Shown: one piece after another, positions 1 through 8,021 of the stretch | Layout of the letters: each line of letters begins with the position of its first letter | Numbering within the stretch: the first letter of the stretch is position 1 | Assembly: GCA_016931935.1 (NCBI GenBank) | Contig: JAFGDW010000333.1 | Coordinates: forward strand, 1 to 35,156 | Length of the DNA: 35,156 bases | Reading direction: 5' to 3' | From: Candidatus Zhuqueibacterota bacterium | GTDB taxonomy: Bacteria > Zhuqueibacterota > Zhuqueibacteria > Thermofontimicrobiales > Thiofontviventaceae | Position numbers and translations under genes: made by a program | The notes under the pieces: generated by a model | Seen by the model: only the letters and a program-made list of their open reading frames with translations | Database searches by the model: none | Told to the model about the DNA's origin: nothing

Positions 1-125
1 CTAAAATAACTGATGAGTAACTTTGAATCATTGTTGATACGAATTGATGATAGCTCGTGGCCAAGTTGATTAATCACAGAAATCACGAGATAATGCTTGT
101 ATAAATCAATACCAGCGAATAACAT
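1..125 (-). mobile_element. IS110-family transposase, N-terminal fragment cut by the window edge
   Basis: Reading the minus strand from an ATG at 125 gives an open frame to the window edge beginning MLFAGIDLYKHYLVISVINQ. This matches the start of the RuvC-like DEDD domain of IS110 transposases, where an aspartate in a GID motif (here D7) is the first catalytic acid. A GAGG ribosome-binding site lies 6-8 bases upstream of the ATG on the minus strand. Only about 41 codons are inside the window, so neither completeness nor the IS110 versus IS1111 subgroup can be judged. IS110 elements lack classical terminal inverted repeats, so the left boundary cannot be placed by eye; it must lie between 126 and the kinase gene at 397. 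Confidence 0.7.
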
Positions 126-285
126 GGCGATCCTCGTGGGGTTTTAGCTTATATTTGTTGACCAAAGTAATATAAGCCAGGAAATTTATTTTTGCAAATC
201 GCTGGAGGAAAGCCTTTTCAAAGGATCACTATTTAACAATCGCTTCATTACAATCGAATTTCTGTCATCGGGGAAAGATTCTGTT
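126..285 (-). other. Noncoding region upstream of the IS110 transposase, possible bridge-RNA end
   Basis: No gene is visible here. On the minus strand this is the 5' noncoding side of the transposase. It contains a hairpin with arms GCTTATAT (147-154) and ATATAAGC (171-178). In the IS110 subgroup the long noncoding left end upstream of the recombinase gene encodes a structured bridge RNA. That this stretch holds one is an inference from position only; the element boundary is not determined. Confidence 0.3.
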
Positions 286-307
286 CAAATATTGTGAATA
301 ATATTTG
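286..307. promoter_or_regulatory. Palindromic operator candidate upstream of the cNMP-binding kinase gene
   Basis: CAAATATT (286-293) and AATATTTG (300-307) form a perfect 8-bp inverted repeat with a 6-base spacer GTGAAT, ending 89 bases before the kinase start. The 22-bp two-fold geometry is like CRP/FNR-type operators, though the half-site is not the classical TGTGA or TTGAT. It could bind a dimeric regulator; the identity is unknown. Confidence 0.35.
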
Positions 308-396
308 CATGCCCGTTATCGTGATCTGGTTTGCATAATTAATGAACACATATTTTTAATTCCCAAATTATATTTCATGAAGGTTTTCTCTGAAAA

Positions 397-1824
397 ATGC
401 AATCAATAACAATTGAAGATTTAAAAGCCGTAATCGCATTAAGCGACCTGCCAGACGAGCATTTGCAATGGATTCTCGATCATTCGACCTATAAAGTCTT
501 TTCGGATGGTGAAATCATTGGAAAATACGGTGATCCGGCGGACGTGATGTGGATAATGCTGAGTGGCAAAGTTCCTTTTTATATGTATATAAAAGGACGC
601 CAGGTATACTATTTCACCTTCGAAAATGATCATGTCTCAGGCGGCATCGGCGGCTTATTACCATACTCGCGTATGGAAACATTTCCCGGCTTCGCATATG
701 CATCGGGAGAAGTCAAAACACTTTCAATTCACAAAAATTATTTTCAAGACCTCGAACGGCTCAATCCCGAATTTGTGAGACGGCTTGTCAGCTACATGAC
801 CGAGCGCGCACGAATATTTGCGACCCGACAATTGCAGTATGAAAAAGTAACCGCGCTGGGCAATCTTGCCGCCGGCGTCGCCCATGAATTGAATAATCCG
901 GCAGCCGCAATCAACCGTATCTCCAATGAACTCTATAAACGATTGTCTCGCAATTACGAACTAACAAAACTACTATTGCGGAGCAATCTGACGCCGGAAC
1001 ATATCCAAAATATCCACGCACTAGTCGAACGAAAAGAAATCGGGGCGAATGGAAAATTGAAGCTGTCCACGCTTCAACGGATGGAAAATGAAGATAAGGT
1101 GGCGGAGTGGCTGGAAACACATGGCGTTACAGACAGAGAAATTGCGGAAACATTTGCTGAATTTGGATTTTCACCAGAGGAGCTGGTAAATATTTACAAC
1201 AATATGGGCCAGCATGCGTTTATCCTGGTTGTTCCCTGGCTTGAAAATTTATTGAGTTCTTCAAAAATCGTAAAGGACCTTGATGATGCCTCCAGCCGCA
1301 TTTCCAAATTGGTAGGATCGATTAAAAGCCATGTGCGCATGGACAGAAGCAATGATTTACAGGCAACCGATATCCATCAGGATATTGAAAACACCCTGAC
1401 GTTGTTTGGATTTAAGCTTCGTGAAAAGAATATTAAAGTGATAAAGAATTTCTGCTCCGATTTGCCTGATGTTTACGCGTATGGCGGTGAACTCAATCAG
1501 GTATGGACAAACCTGATTGACAACGCAATTTACGCGCTTGATAAAAATGGCGAGCTTACGATTGAAACGACTCATAACGACAAAGACGTCATGGTTTGTA
1601 TTCGTGATAATGGCGCGGGGATTCCAAAGGCAATCATTTCGCGCGTTTTTGATCCCTTCTTCACCACCAAAAAAGTTGGTGAAGGTACCGGTATCGGGCT
1701 GGATATTGTACTCAGAATTGTGAATCGGCATCATGGTGATATAAAAATTGAATCTGAACCCGGCAAAACTGAGTTTTCGGTCTGTATCCCGATTGGGCCG
1801 ACGAGTGAAATAAGTGAAATATGA
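397..1824 (+). CDS. Cyclic-nucleotide-binding-domain sensor histidine kinase
   Basis: This 475-residue protein has no obvious membrane segment and is predicted to be a cytoplasmic sensor kinase. Residues about 17-140 form a cyclic-nucleotide-binding (Crp-type) domain. The dimerisation/phosphoacceptor H-box lies at 154-172 with H163 in LAAGVAHELNNP. A long helical insert (about 180-300) separates it from the ATPase domain. The ATPase has an N-box at 367-380 (N367, N376), a G1 box DNGAGIP at 404-410 and a G2 box GEGTGIGLDI at 428-437. The receiver-containing gene starts 145 bp downstream on the same strand and is its likely partner. The ligand (cAMP, another nucleotide or none) cannot be read from the sequence. 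Family assignment is firm; the signal is unknown. Confidence 0.93.
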   Translation: MQSITIEDLKAVIALSDLPDEHLQWILDHSTYKVFSDGEIIGKYGDPADVMWIMLSGKVPFYMYIKGRQVYYFTFENDHVSGGIGGLLPYSRMETFPGFAYASGEVKTLSIHKNYFQDLERLNPEFVRRLVSYMTERARIFATRQLQYEKVTALGNLAAGVAHELNNPAAAINRISNELYKRLSRNYELTKLLLRSNLTPEHIQNIHALVERKEIGANGKLKLSTLQRMENEDKVAEWLETHGVTDREIAETFAEFGFSPEELVNIYNNMGQHAFILVVPWLENLLSSSKIVKDLDDASSRISKLVGSIKSHVRMDRSNDLQATDIHQDIENTLTLFGFKLREKNIKVIKNFCSDLPDVYAYGGELNQVWTNLIDNAIYALDKNGELTIETTHNDKDVMVCIRDNGAGIPKAIISRVFDPFFTTKKVGEGTGIGLDIVLRIVNRHHGDIKIESEPGKTEFSVCIPIGPTSEISEI

Positions 1825-1865
1825 GACGGCAAACGTAAGATAAGACACACTGTTTTTGTTTAACT

Positions 1866-1893
1866 TTTGACATTTCACATTTGACGTTTCACC
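1866..1893. repeat. Short tandem direct repeat (2 x 14 bp)
   Basis: TTTGACATTTCACA (1866-1879) is followed directly by TTTGACGTTTCACC (1880-1893), 12 of 14 identical. It lies between the kinase and response-regulator genes. Its function is unknown; it may be a pair of binding half-sites or a simple duplication. Confidence 0.5.
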
Positions 1894-1969
1894 TGTTTAA
1901 CAGACATTCACTCTTTCAATTAAAATAACTAAGAAAAAATTTATCGTTAAATTATGGCGAGGCGTTAAA

Positions 1970-3631
1970 ATGAAACTCCCATATATAATAATTATCGATG
2001 ATGATGTGCAGGTCTTACGGGCAATACAGCGGGATATCAGGAATGAATACCGCGATGATTATAAAATTGCTGCGACCGAATCAGCCAGAGAAGCGCTTGA
2101 GCTGATTAAAGAATTAAAATTGCAGAATGACGAGGTCGCCTTGTTTATTTCCGATCAGCGGATGCCGGAGATGGAAGGCATCGAATTTCTTGACGCAGCC
2201 AATCAAATTTTTCCATCTGCAAAAAAGGTGTTGCTCACCGCGTATTCGGATATTGAAGCCGCTATTAAAGCCATTAACAGCGTCAAACTCGATTATTATT
2301 TGTTGAAGCCGTGGCACCCGCCCGAAGAAAAACTTTACCCGGCTGTGAATGATTTGCTTGATGATTGGCAGGCGCAGTACACACCAGATCATGAAGCAAT
2401 GCGCATTATCGGATTTCAGTGGTCGCCAAAATCGCACCGGTTGAAGGAATTTCTGTCCGGCAATTTGATTCCCTACATCTGGATGGATGCTGAGAATCAC
2501 GCGGATGCAGACAAATATCTCACAAGCGCGAATACCTCCCGCTCGAATTTGCCATTAGTTGTGCTGAAAGACGGCGCTTTTCTGCTTGATCCAAAATTGT
2601 CTGAACTTGCCGCCGGCGTGGGGCTTCACCAAACAGCGACCAGGGAGATGTACGATGTGCTCATTATTGGCGCCGGTCCGGCAGGACTTGCTGCATCGGT
2701 GTACGGATCGTGCGAAGGGCTGAAAACGTTGCTGATTGAAAAGAGTAATCCCGGTGGACAGGCAAGCAGCAGCAACCGTATTGAAAATTACCTGGGCTTT
2801 CCCAACGGTCTTTCCGGCGCAGAACTCACCCGCCGTGCCATTACGCAAACACAGCGTTTTGGAACCGAAATTCTTACACCGACCGAGGTGCAAACCATCG
2901 CTGTGAAAGATGGATACAAAATCACGACATTGATGCATGGTTCGGAAGTGCACAGCAAGGCGATTGTGATTGCCACTGGCGTGGCCTACACAAAGCTCGA
3001 AATTCCGGGAATCGAAAAATTTAACGGCGCAGGTGTGTATTACGGCGCTGCGTCGGTGGAGGCGCACGCGTGCCGCAATGAAACTGTTTACATTGTGGGT
3101 GGCGGTAATTCCGCCTGCCAGGCGGCGTTGTATTTATGCCAATTTGCCAGGGAAGTAAATATTGTGATCCGTCGTGACAGCCTTTTCCAGACAGCAGCGA
3201 ATTATCTGGTGGAAAATATTAAGAGCATGCCCAACATAAATGCACTTGTGAATACAGAGTTGATTGCCTGTTCCGGTTCTTCGGTACTGGAGAACGTCAC
3301 CCTGAAAAACGTGAACACAGGTGAAGAAAAAACAGTACTTGCAAAAGCCCTGTTTGTTTACATCGGCGCAAAGCCTGGCGTTGCGTGGCTGAATGGTCTG
3401 GTAAAAAAAGACGAAACCGGATTCATTCTTTCCGGAAGCGACCTGATGAAAGAAAAATCATTTAAATCGTGGTGGAAATTAAAACGCAATCCGTTTATGC
3501 CGGAAACGAGTGTGCCCGGCATTTTCGCTGCCGGCGATGTGCGATTCGGCGCGATGAAAGGTATTTCCGCCGCTGTTGGTGAAGGTTCGATGGCGATCCG
3601 ATTTGTGCGAAAATATTTACAGGAAATGTAG
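1970..3631 (+). CDS. Receiver / thioredoxin-like / thioredoxin-reductase-like fusion protein
   Basis: This 553-residue protein has three domains. Residues 1-135 are a response-regulator receiver: acidic pair D10/D11, phosphoacceptor D62 in FISDQRMPEM, T90 and K113. Residues about 144-218 resemble a glutaredoxin/thioredoxin-like fold, but the expected CxxC position reads WSPKS (151-155). Residues 227-553 are a thioredoxin-reductase-type flavoprotein: FAD motif IGAGPAGL (233-240), NAD(P) motif VGGGNSACQAA (376-386) and a C-terminal AAGDVR flavin motif. The redox CxxC that should sit just before the NAD(P) motif is replaced by YGAASVEA (358-365), so classical disulfide reduction is not expected. 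NCBI uses names such as fused response regulator/thioredoxin-disulfide reductase for this family. The cNMP-binding kinase just upstream is the likely phosphodonor. A GAGG-type ribosome-binding site precedes the ATG. Confidence 0.9.
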   Translation: MKLPYIIIIDDDVQVLRAIQRDIRNEYRDDYKIAATESAREALELIKELKLQNDEVALFISDQRMPEMEGIEFLDAANQIFPSAKKVLLTAYSDIEAAIKAINSVKLDYYLLKPWHPPEEKLYPAVNDLLDDWQAQYTPDHEAMRIIGFQWSPKSHRLKEFLSGNLIPYIWMDAENHADADKYLTSANTSRSNLPLVVLKDGAFLLDPKLSELAAGVGLHQTATREMYDVLIIGAGPAGLAASVYGSCEGLKTLLIEKSNPGGQASSSNRIENYLGFPNGLSGAELTRRAITQTQRFGTEILTPTEVQTIAVKDGYKITTLMHGSEVHSKAIVIATGVAYTKLEIPGIEKFNGAGVYYGAASVEAHACRNETVYIVGGGNSACQAALYLCQFAREVNIVIRRDSLFQTAANYLVENIKSMPNINALVNTELIACSGSSVLENVTLKNVNTGEEKTVLAKALFVYIGAKPGVAWLNGLVKKDETGFILSGSDLMKEKSFKSWWKLKRNPFMPETSVPGIFAAGDVRFGAMKGISAAVGEGSMAIRFVRKYLQEM

Positions 3632-3745
3632 GAAAACGGTTTGGAAGTTGTTAATGGCAGTGATTATGTTTGGTGGAACGTTCGTGCGGTTATATCGTTA
3701 CAAGAATTCAGATAATTAATTACCTAACCTACGACAGGAATCGCC

Positions 3746-4360
3746 ATGAATCTGGAGAAACTAAGACACGCCGAATCATCGTTTCTGGAAAAATATCCGA
3801 GTGGTTTCGACGACCCGGAGCTGATTGTGCATGCCAAACGTCATAAATTGGACAAGATGGTTCCGTTAACACAAGCAGAGTTCGCCGCCGACAAATTTAA
3901 CGATCCGGAAATGATTGTTGAAAGTTTTGTGAAAATCGTAAGCCGGTCATCGCTGGTATCGGTGTTCGAAAAGCCCAAACTACGGGATTTTGTCAACTCG
4001 TTAAATCCGCAGGAAAAAGAATTCCTCGCCAACGGACTGTACCAGCGTTTACACGGGAACGAACAAAACGGCTTCAATATGATCGTTGACATCCTGCAAA
4101 CCGGCAAAGTTGCGAAATGGCCGGTGATTACCATTTGCCCGGTGTATTTTAACCCCCATGTTGATGTGTTTGTAAAACCAACCACCGCCAAAAACGTTAT
4201 CGACGTGTTCGAGCTGGAGTCGCTCGTCTACAAATCCACGCCGACCTGGGCGTTTTATGAAGCCTACCGCACGATTCTCAATGACATGAAGTCAAAAGTG
4301 GATCCAAGGATTTCCCCTAACAATCCCACATTTACTGGATTTTTGATGATGAGTATGTAG
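3746..4360 (+). CDS. Hypothetical protein downstream of the receiver/flavoprotein fusion
   Basis: This 204-residue soluble protein has no signal peptide or membrane segment. I do not recognise its family. The N-terminal half is mostly helical and charged. The C-terminal half contains a hydrophobic stretch around VITICPVYFNPHVDVFVKPT and ends in TGFLMMSM. An AGGA ribosome-binding site lies 7 bases before the ATG. It starts 114 bp after the receiver/flavoprotein gene on the same strand, so it may be a third member of that signalling unit, as output protein, partner or unrelated passenger. Codon use looks like that of its neighbours and the frame is clean across its whole length, which supports a real gene. 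Confidence 0.75.
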   Translation: MNLEKLRHAESSFLEKYPSGFDDPELIVHAKRHKLDKMVPLTQAEFAADKFNDPEMIVESFVKIVSRSSLVSVFEKPKLRDFVNSLNPQEKEFLANGLYQRLHGNEQNGFNMIVDILQTGKVAKWPVITICPVYFNPHVDVFVKPTTAKNVIDVFELESLVYKSTPTWAFYEAYRTILNDMKSKVDPRISPNNPTFTGFLMMSM

Positions 4361-4541
4361 GACGGAACACAGGAAATGGAGTATGGACAACAAATGAATT
4401 GCTTTTCTTGTTATTTATTTTCCGTTTTTCAGCCTTCTTTCATCCGAATATTTTGTGTCTAAACTAAAAATAAGTATTCGATATTTTAAATATGAATATT
4501 ATATTAAAGTAATTATTGACAAACAAAACATGCCGAGGTAA

Positions 4542-4778
4542 ATGATGTCGATAAAAGACCAGCTAAAGATAGAAATCGATCGGCTCGATGATCGATATTT
4601 GGATTTGCTGTTTAGAATTATTCAGCAGTTTCATCAGCTTCCGGATAAGAAAACGATAAATGTAACTGGTCGGGATGTCGCGGCTATTTGTCAGGAAATT
4701 GCTGAAACAGGTGGTTTGGGGATTCATAATCCTGATGAATGGCAGCGCGAAATTCGCGCAGATCGTAAACTACCGTAG
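4542..4778 (+). CDS. Antitoxin of a VapBC-type toxin-antitoxin pair
   Basis: This 78-residue protein has a helical N-terminus with the pattern IKDQLKIEIDRLDDRYLDLL, as in DUF2281-like or VapB-type antitoxins. It ends in PDEWQREIRADRKLP, a tail typical of antitoxins placed directly before PIN-domain toxins. It is expected to repress its own promoter and neutralise the downstream toxin. A GAGG ribosome-binding site precedes two consecutive ATG codons; the second ATG (4545) is equally possible as start. The toxin reading frame begins 8 bp after the stop, the usual operon spacing. Confidence 0.75.
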   Translation: MMSIKDQLKIEIDRLDDRYLDLLFRIIQQFHQLPDKKTINVTGRDVAAICQEIAETGGLGIHNPDEWQREIRADRKLP

Positions 4779-4786
4779 AGGGAATC

Positions 4787-5155
4787 ATGATATTACTGGA
4801 TAGCAATATCATTATCTACGCAATGGAGCCCGATTACCGTGAATTACGAGAATTTATTGCGCATGAAAATCCGGTTGTTTCAGTAATTAGTAAAGTCGAA
4901 GTATTGGGTTTTCACAAGCTCGGCCTATCAAATTAAAAACAGTTAGAAAAATTTTTTCAGTCCCTACCGGTTCTGTCATTATCAAATGAAATATGTGATA
5001 GAGCAATTTCACTACGTCAGGAGCGAAAAATATCACTTGGCGATGCCTTAATAGCAGGCACAGCTCTAATCCATATGATACCGATTATTACTGCAAATGT
5101 AAAGGATTACGAATGGATTAATGAACTTAAAGTAATAAATCCACTTTTAACATAG
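4787..5155 (+). pseudogene. vapC: VapC-type PIN-domain toxin interrupted by an in-frame stop
   Basis: Translation from the ATG at 4787 gives MILLDSNIIIYAMEP, a PIN-domain start with the first catalytic aspartate (D5), followed by SVISKVEVLGF with the conserved acidic residue. A TAA stop occurs at 4934-4936 after 49 residues. The same frame then continues without further stops to TAG at 5153-5155. It encodes the rest of the PIN fold, including LGDALIAGTAL (third acidic site) and ITANVKDYEWI. Restoring one sense codon, for example GAA for TAA, gives a normal toxin of about 122 residues. It is therefore most likely inactivated by a single nonsense substitution next to an intact antitoxin. A sequencing error is the alternative. 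Confidence 0.8.
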
Positions 5156-5934
5156 GTATTCCATCCCGTTTCTCCTTTCTCCGTTTCTATTGTTACTATT
5201 TTTTAATGCATCATTCCAACTTTCCGCTTGTATCACTCGCAGAATCTTTTTACATTTCTGAGTTCAGTTTGACTTTCCCTAAACAAACGTGAATAATCTG
5301 ATAATTTAGGTGGATAGCACTATCCACTCCTCTAAGCACCCCGCATGGGGAGAAAACCACGTCTCCTGCCAGCTTTCTCGCTTTCCTTTCCCGGTGTTCG
5401 TGATGATTGGCAACTTTGGGCCGATGAATGAGCATTTTAAATTTGCTTTTTTAGTCTTATTTCGAAAACTTTCTATTGATTAAAAGTGTAGATCGCTCAT
5501 GTTTCATTGGGCCACCATGATAGAAAAATTGTACTGCATTTCCGTATAAAAATCGAAATAGTATATTTTTTTTATTTACAACCGCCGACATATATTTTAT
5601 AGCATTATTATTCGATAGCACGCACAAATTATAAAACAGGCAATTAGTGCGATGAGTTTATAAAAAAATTACGCATACATTGTTAATATAATTATTCTGA
5701 AATATAGATTTTGGATAGGTGAAAATGTATTAAAATTGCTTATAAAATCCAAATCCGTGCTATTCTTATTTCAACTTCTTAACACACTCCCAAATGAAGA
5801 GTTCCATTCCCTAAAAACCGGATAGGTAGGCAACTATCACACCCCCACTTAATTTACATTTGTTTTACACTTCCATACATTTTTTACTGGTAAATTATAC
5901 ATAGAAAATTTAAAGTTATTTAAGGAGAAATAAT
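5156..5934. other. 779-bp AT-rich intergenic region, no gene seen
   Basis: No convincing coding frame, RNA gene or mobile element is visible. Small inverted repeats occur: GTGGATA and TATCCAC around 5310-5327, and CCCC/GGGG about 10 bases further on. The last 300 bases before the desaturase are strongly AT-rich and probably carry its promoter, with a TTAAGGAG ribosome-binding site at about 5920-5927. Confidence 0.5.
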
Positions 5935-7005
5935 ATGTTTGATATAAAGAAGCATATAGATAAAGATGAGGCCAAGACAATAAGACACAATCTGTACAAA
6001 AGATTAGCGCCTTTCCGGAAAGCCGATAATCGTAAAGCAATCTGGCAACTGGTAAATACAATGATTCCATATATGGCGCTGTGGGCAATTATGATTGCAA
6101 TTTTAAACAATGGTTACCCGTACTGGGTAATCATACCGATTTCGTTAGTCGCCAGTCTGTTTCTGGTGCGTAACTTTATTTTCTTTCACGATTGCTGTCA
6201 CGGCTCATTTTTCACGTCATCATGGGCAAATAAAATTGTCGGTTACATCACCGGCATTTTGGTATTCACGCCATATAACGATTGGCGGAATGCGCACTGG
6301 CGCCATCATGCCACCGCGGGAAATCTTGACAAACGCGGCACTGGTGATATCTGGACAATTACCGTGGAAGAGTATCTGGCGTCGACGTGGTTTAAGCGGT
6401 TTGCATATCGGGCTATCCGCAATCCATTGATTTTTGTGGTTGTCGGACCGGTGTACATCTTTATTATTGAACATCGTTTTTGGGACAAGAGCTATAAAAA
6501 ATTCGATCGCCTTAGCATCATCATAACAAATATAGCCATCCTGCTGATGATTGGAGTTGCCCATTTCACAATTGGTATTATAACATTTCTGGTGATCCAG
6601 TTGTCGGTGCTGCTCGTCGCCGGCGCGCTCGGCATCTGGCTATTCTATGTTCAGCACCAGTTCGACGATGTTTATTGGGCGCGCAGCGCGGAATGGGATC
6701 CGCTGCAAGCATCGTTGGCCGGCAGCTCCTATTACAAATTGCCGAAAATTCTTCAATGGTTTTCGGGGAGTATTGGGTTGCATCACATCCACCATTTTGA
6801 TCCGTTAATTCCCAACTACGCACTCCAGCGATGTTATGATCATTTTCCAATTTTCCAGACGGTTGAACCAATTACCATCCGTTCAAGCCTGGCATCGTTA
6901 AGCGTGAACCTGATCGACGAAAAGCATCAACGAATGCTAAGTTTTCGGGCGCTAAGGCAAGTGCGATCCCGGCAGCGTGTGGGCAGGATTGTTACTACGG
7001 AGTAG
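5935..7005 (+). CDS. Membrane fatty-acid desaturase (acyl-lipid type)
   Basis: This 356-residue integral membrane di-iron enzyme introduces double bonds into acyl chains of membrane lipids. All three histidine boxes are present: HDCCH at 85-89, HWRHH at 121-125 and HHIHH at 283-287. An extra histidine in VQHQF (H241) is also typical. Hydrophobic segments lie at about 40-60, 64-84, 100-113, 165-180, 195-210 and 213-238, as in the delta-12/omega-6 DesA-like family. Regioselectivity cannot be read from sequence. A strong AAGGAG ribosome-binding site precedes the ATG. It stands alone, with long intergenic regions on both sides, so it is probably a single-gene unit. Cold or membrane-stress control is plausible but not shown. 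Confidence 0.93.
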   Translation: MFDIKKHIDKDEAKTIRHNLYKRLAPFRKADNRKAIWQLVNTMIPYMALWAIMIAILNNGYPYWVIIPISLVASLFLVRNFIFFHDCCHGSFFTSSWANKIVGYITGILVFTPYNDWRNAHWRHHATAGNLDKRGTGDIWTITVEEYLASTWFKRFAYRAIRNPLIFVVVGPVYIFIIEHRFWDKSYKKFDRLSIIITNIAILLMIGVAHFTIGIITFLVIQLSVLLVAGALGIWLFYVQHQFDDVYWARSAEWDPLQASLAGSSYYKLPKILQWFSGSIGLHHIHHFDPLIPNYALQRCYDHFPIFQTVEPITIRSSLASLSVNLIDEKHQRMLSFRALRQVRSRQRVGRIVTTE

Positions 7006-7097
7006 AAATTCCTCTCTAGCCAACATTTTGATTTACTGATGTCCGTATTTATAATCGTTTAAAGAGTGCTATTTATTCAAGCTGCTAAAAGAAATTT

Positions 7098-7173
7098 TAG
7101 ACAAGGTTACAGGCTAACTGGATGAATTTGCAGGATAATTATTCTGTAGATCCTGTTATCCTGTCAAATACCT
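7098..7173. repeat. Interspersed GACAGGATAACAGGAT-type repeat, degenerate inverted pair
   Basis: A degenerate plus-strand copy (TTAGACAAGGTTACAGG... to about 7137) is followed by an inverted, better preserved copy, ATCCTGTTATCCTGTC (7150-7165). The same word, GACAGGATAACAGGATGAACAGG, recurs near 35107. Two further ATCCTGTTTTTA/TCTGTCGATCC-like words follow at about 7325-7346. It is a small noncoding interspersed repeat family of unknown role. Confidence 0.5.
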
Positions 7174-7449
7174 TTTTTAAAAAAAATAGTCAACGAGGAT
7201 CTGAGCTAATTTTGTAAATTTAATAATTGTTTTTTGATAGTTTCAAGCAATATGAAATTAATTTGCCAATGATGCCACGATTTTGAGTACCAGTCTTAAA
7301 ATCTGTCAGCCATAATGTCTCATCATTCTGTCGATCCTGTTTTTATGTCCGCCATCATGACGCGTGTAAAAATAAACTAAATTTTCTGCAAAAAATACCA
7401 CTTCTCATAAGCCATTGAAAATAAAAAGTTACTGTTGCTGAAAAATATT

Positions 7450-7466
7450 TTGGCACGGCCTTTGTA
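7450..7466 (+). promoter_or_regulatory. Sigma-54-type promoter of the small heat-shock gene
   Basis: TTGGCACG (7450-7457), four bases, then TTGTA (7462-7466) matches the -24/-12 consensus YTGGCACG-N4-TTGCA at all but one position. It lies about 70 bp before the start codon of the Hsp20 gene, leaving room for a 5' leader. If real, transcription needs RpoN and an enhancer-binding activator, whose site I could not identify upstream. Confidence 0.7.
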
Positions 7467-7534
7467 TCAGTACTGGGTAAAATCAGTCAGCAAACAAAAA
7501 ACAAATTAAACGATAAATTCTGGAGGAACAAATC

Positions 7535-7963
7535 ATGACACTAGTAAGATGGAACCCCGTACGCAGCCTGGTCTCCCCATCCTGGGATGTTGACCGCTTT
7601 TTCAATCGCTTTGACCGTGAAGACTGGGACAATGACACCACCTGGCGTCCGGCTGTGGACGTTGCCGAAAAAGAAGACGGTTACCTGGTGCATGCCGAAC
7701 TGCCCGGCCTGAACAAAGACGATGTAAAAATTTCATTTGAAAATAATGTATTGACGCTGTCCGGTGAGAAAAAATCGGAGCATGAGGAAAGCAAAGACAA
7801 CTACTATCGGATTGAACGCTCCTACGGCAAATTTGAACGCTCGTTCCGCCTGCCGGAAGGTGTAAATGCCGAAGCGATTAAAGCAAGTTATAAAAACGGT
7901 GTATTATCGATTGAAATTCCCAAGAGCGAAAAAGCCAAACCGAAAGAAATTGAGATTAAATAA
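7535..7963 (+). CDS. Small heat-shock protein, Hsp20/alpha-crystallin family
   Basis: This 142-residue cytoplasmic ATP-independent chaperone would hold unfolding proteins in soluble oligomers. The start MTLVRWNPVRSLVSPSWDVDR is typical of bacterial class-A small heat-shock proteins. The alpha-crystallin domain spans about 38-132, with the conserved VDVAEKEDGYLVHAELPG segment and the NGVLSIEIPK motif (about 124-133) near the end. The tail is short and lysine-rich. The ribosome-binding site is a strong GGAGG seven bases or so before the ATG. It is preceded by a sigma-54-like promoter and followed directly by a rho-independent terminator, so it is a monocistronic stress gene. Confidence 0.96.
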   Translation: MTLVRWNPVRSLVSPSWDVDRFFNRFDREDWDNDTTWRPAVDVAEKEDGYLVHAELPGLNKDDVKISFENNVLTLSGEKKSEHEESKDNYYRIERSYGKFERSFRLPEGVNAEAIKASYKNGVLSIEIPKSEKAKPKEIEIK

Positions 7964-7989
7964 GTTGGGTTGACATACTTGCTGAATAA

Positions 7990-8021
7990 AATCCCTGCCA
8001 ATCGTTGGCGGGGATTTTTTG
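7990..8021 (+). terminator. Rho-independent terminator of the Hsp20 gene
   Basis: AATCCCTGCCAA (7990-8001) pairs with TTGGCGGGGATT (8005-8016) through a TCG loop, with one T-G wobble. The stem is followed by a T-rich tract to 8020 and beyond. It lies 26 bp after the stop codon. Confidence 0.9.

Noticed and set aside
1357..1878. 173-codon minus-strand frame opposite the kinase
   Set aside because: Shadow of the well-supported kinase gene on the other strand.
1866..1893. Tandem repeat considered as a CRISPR-like unit
   Set aside because: Only two adjacent 14-bp copies without spacers; no array anywhere in the window.
5250..5435. 61-codon minus-strand frame in the gap before the desaturase
   Set aside because: No ribosome-binding site, no family resemblance, and it contains small hairpins; treated as noncoding.
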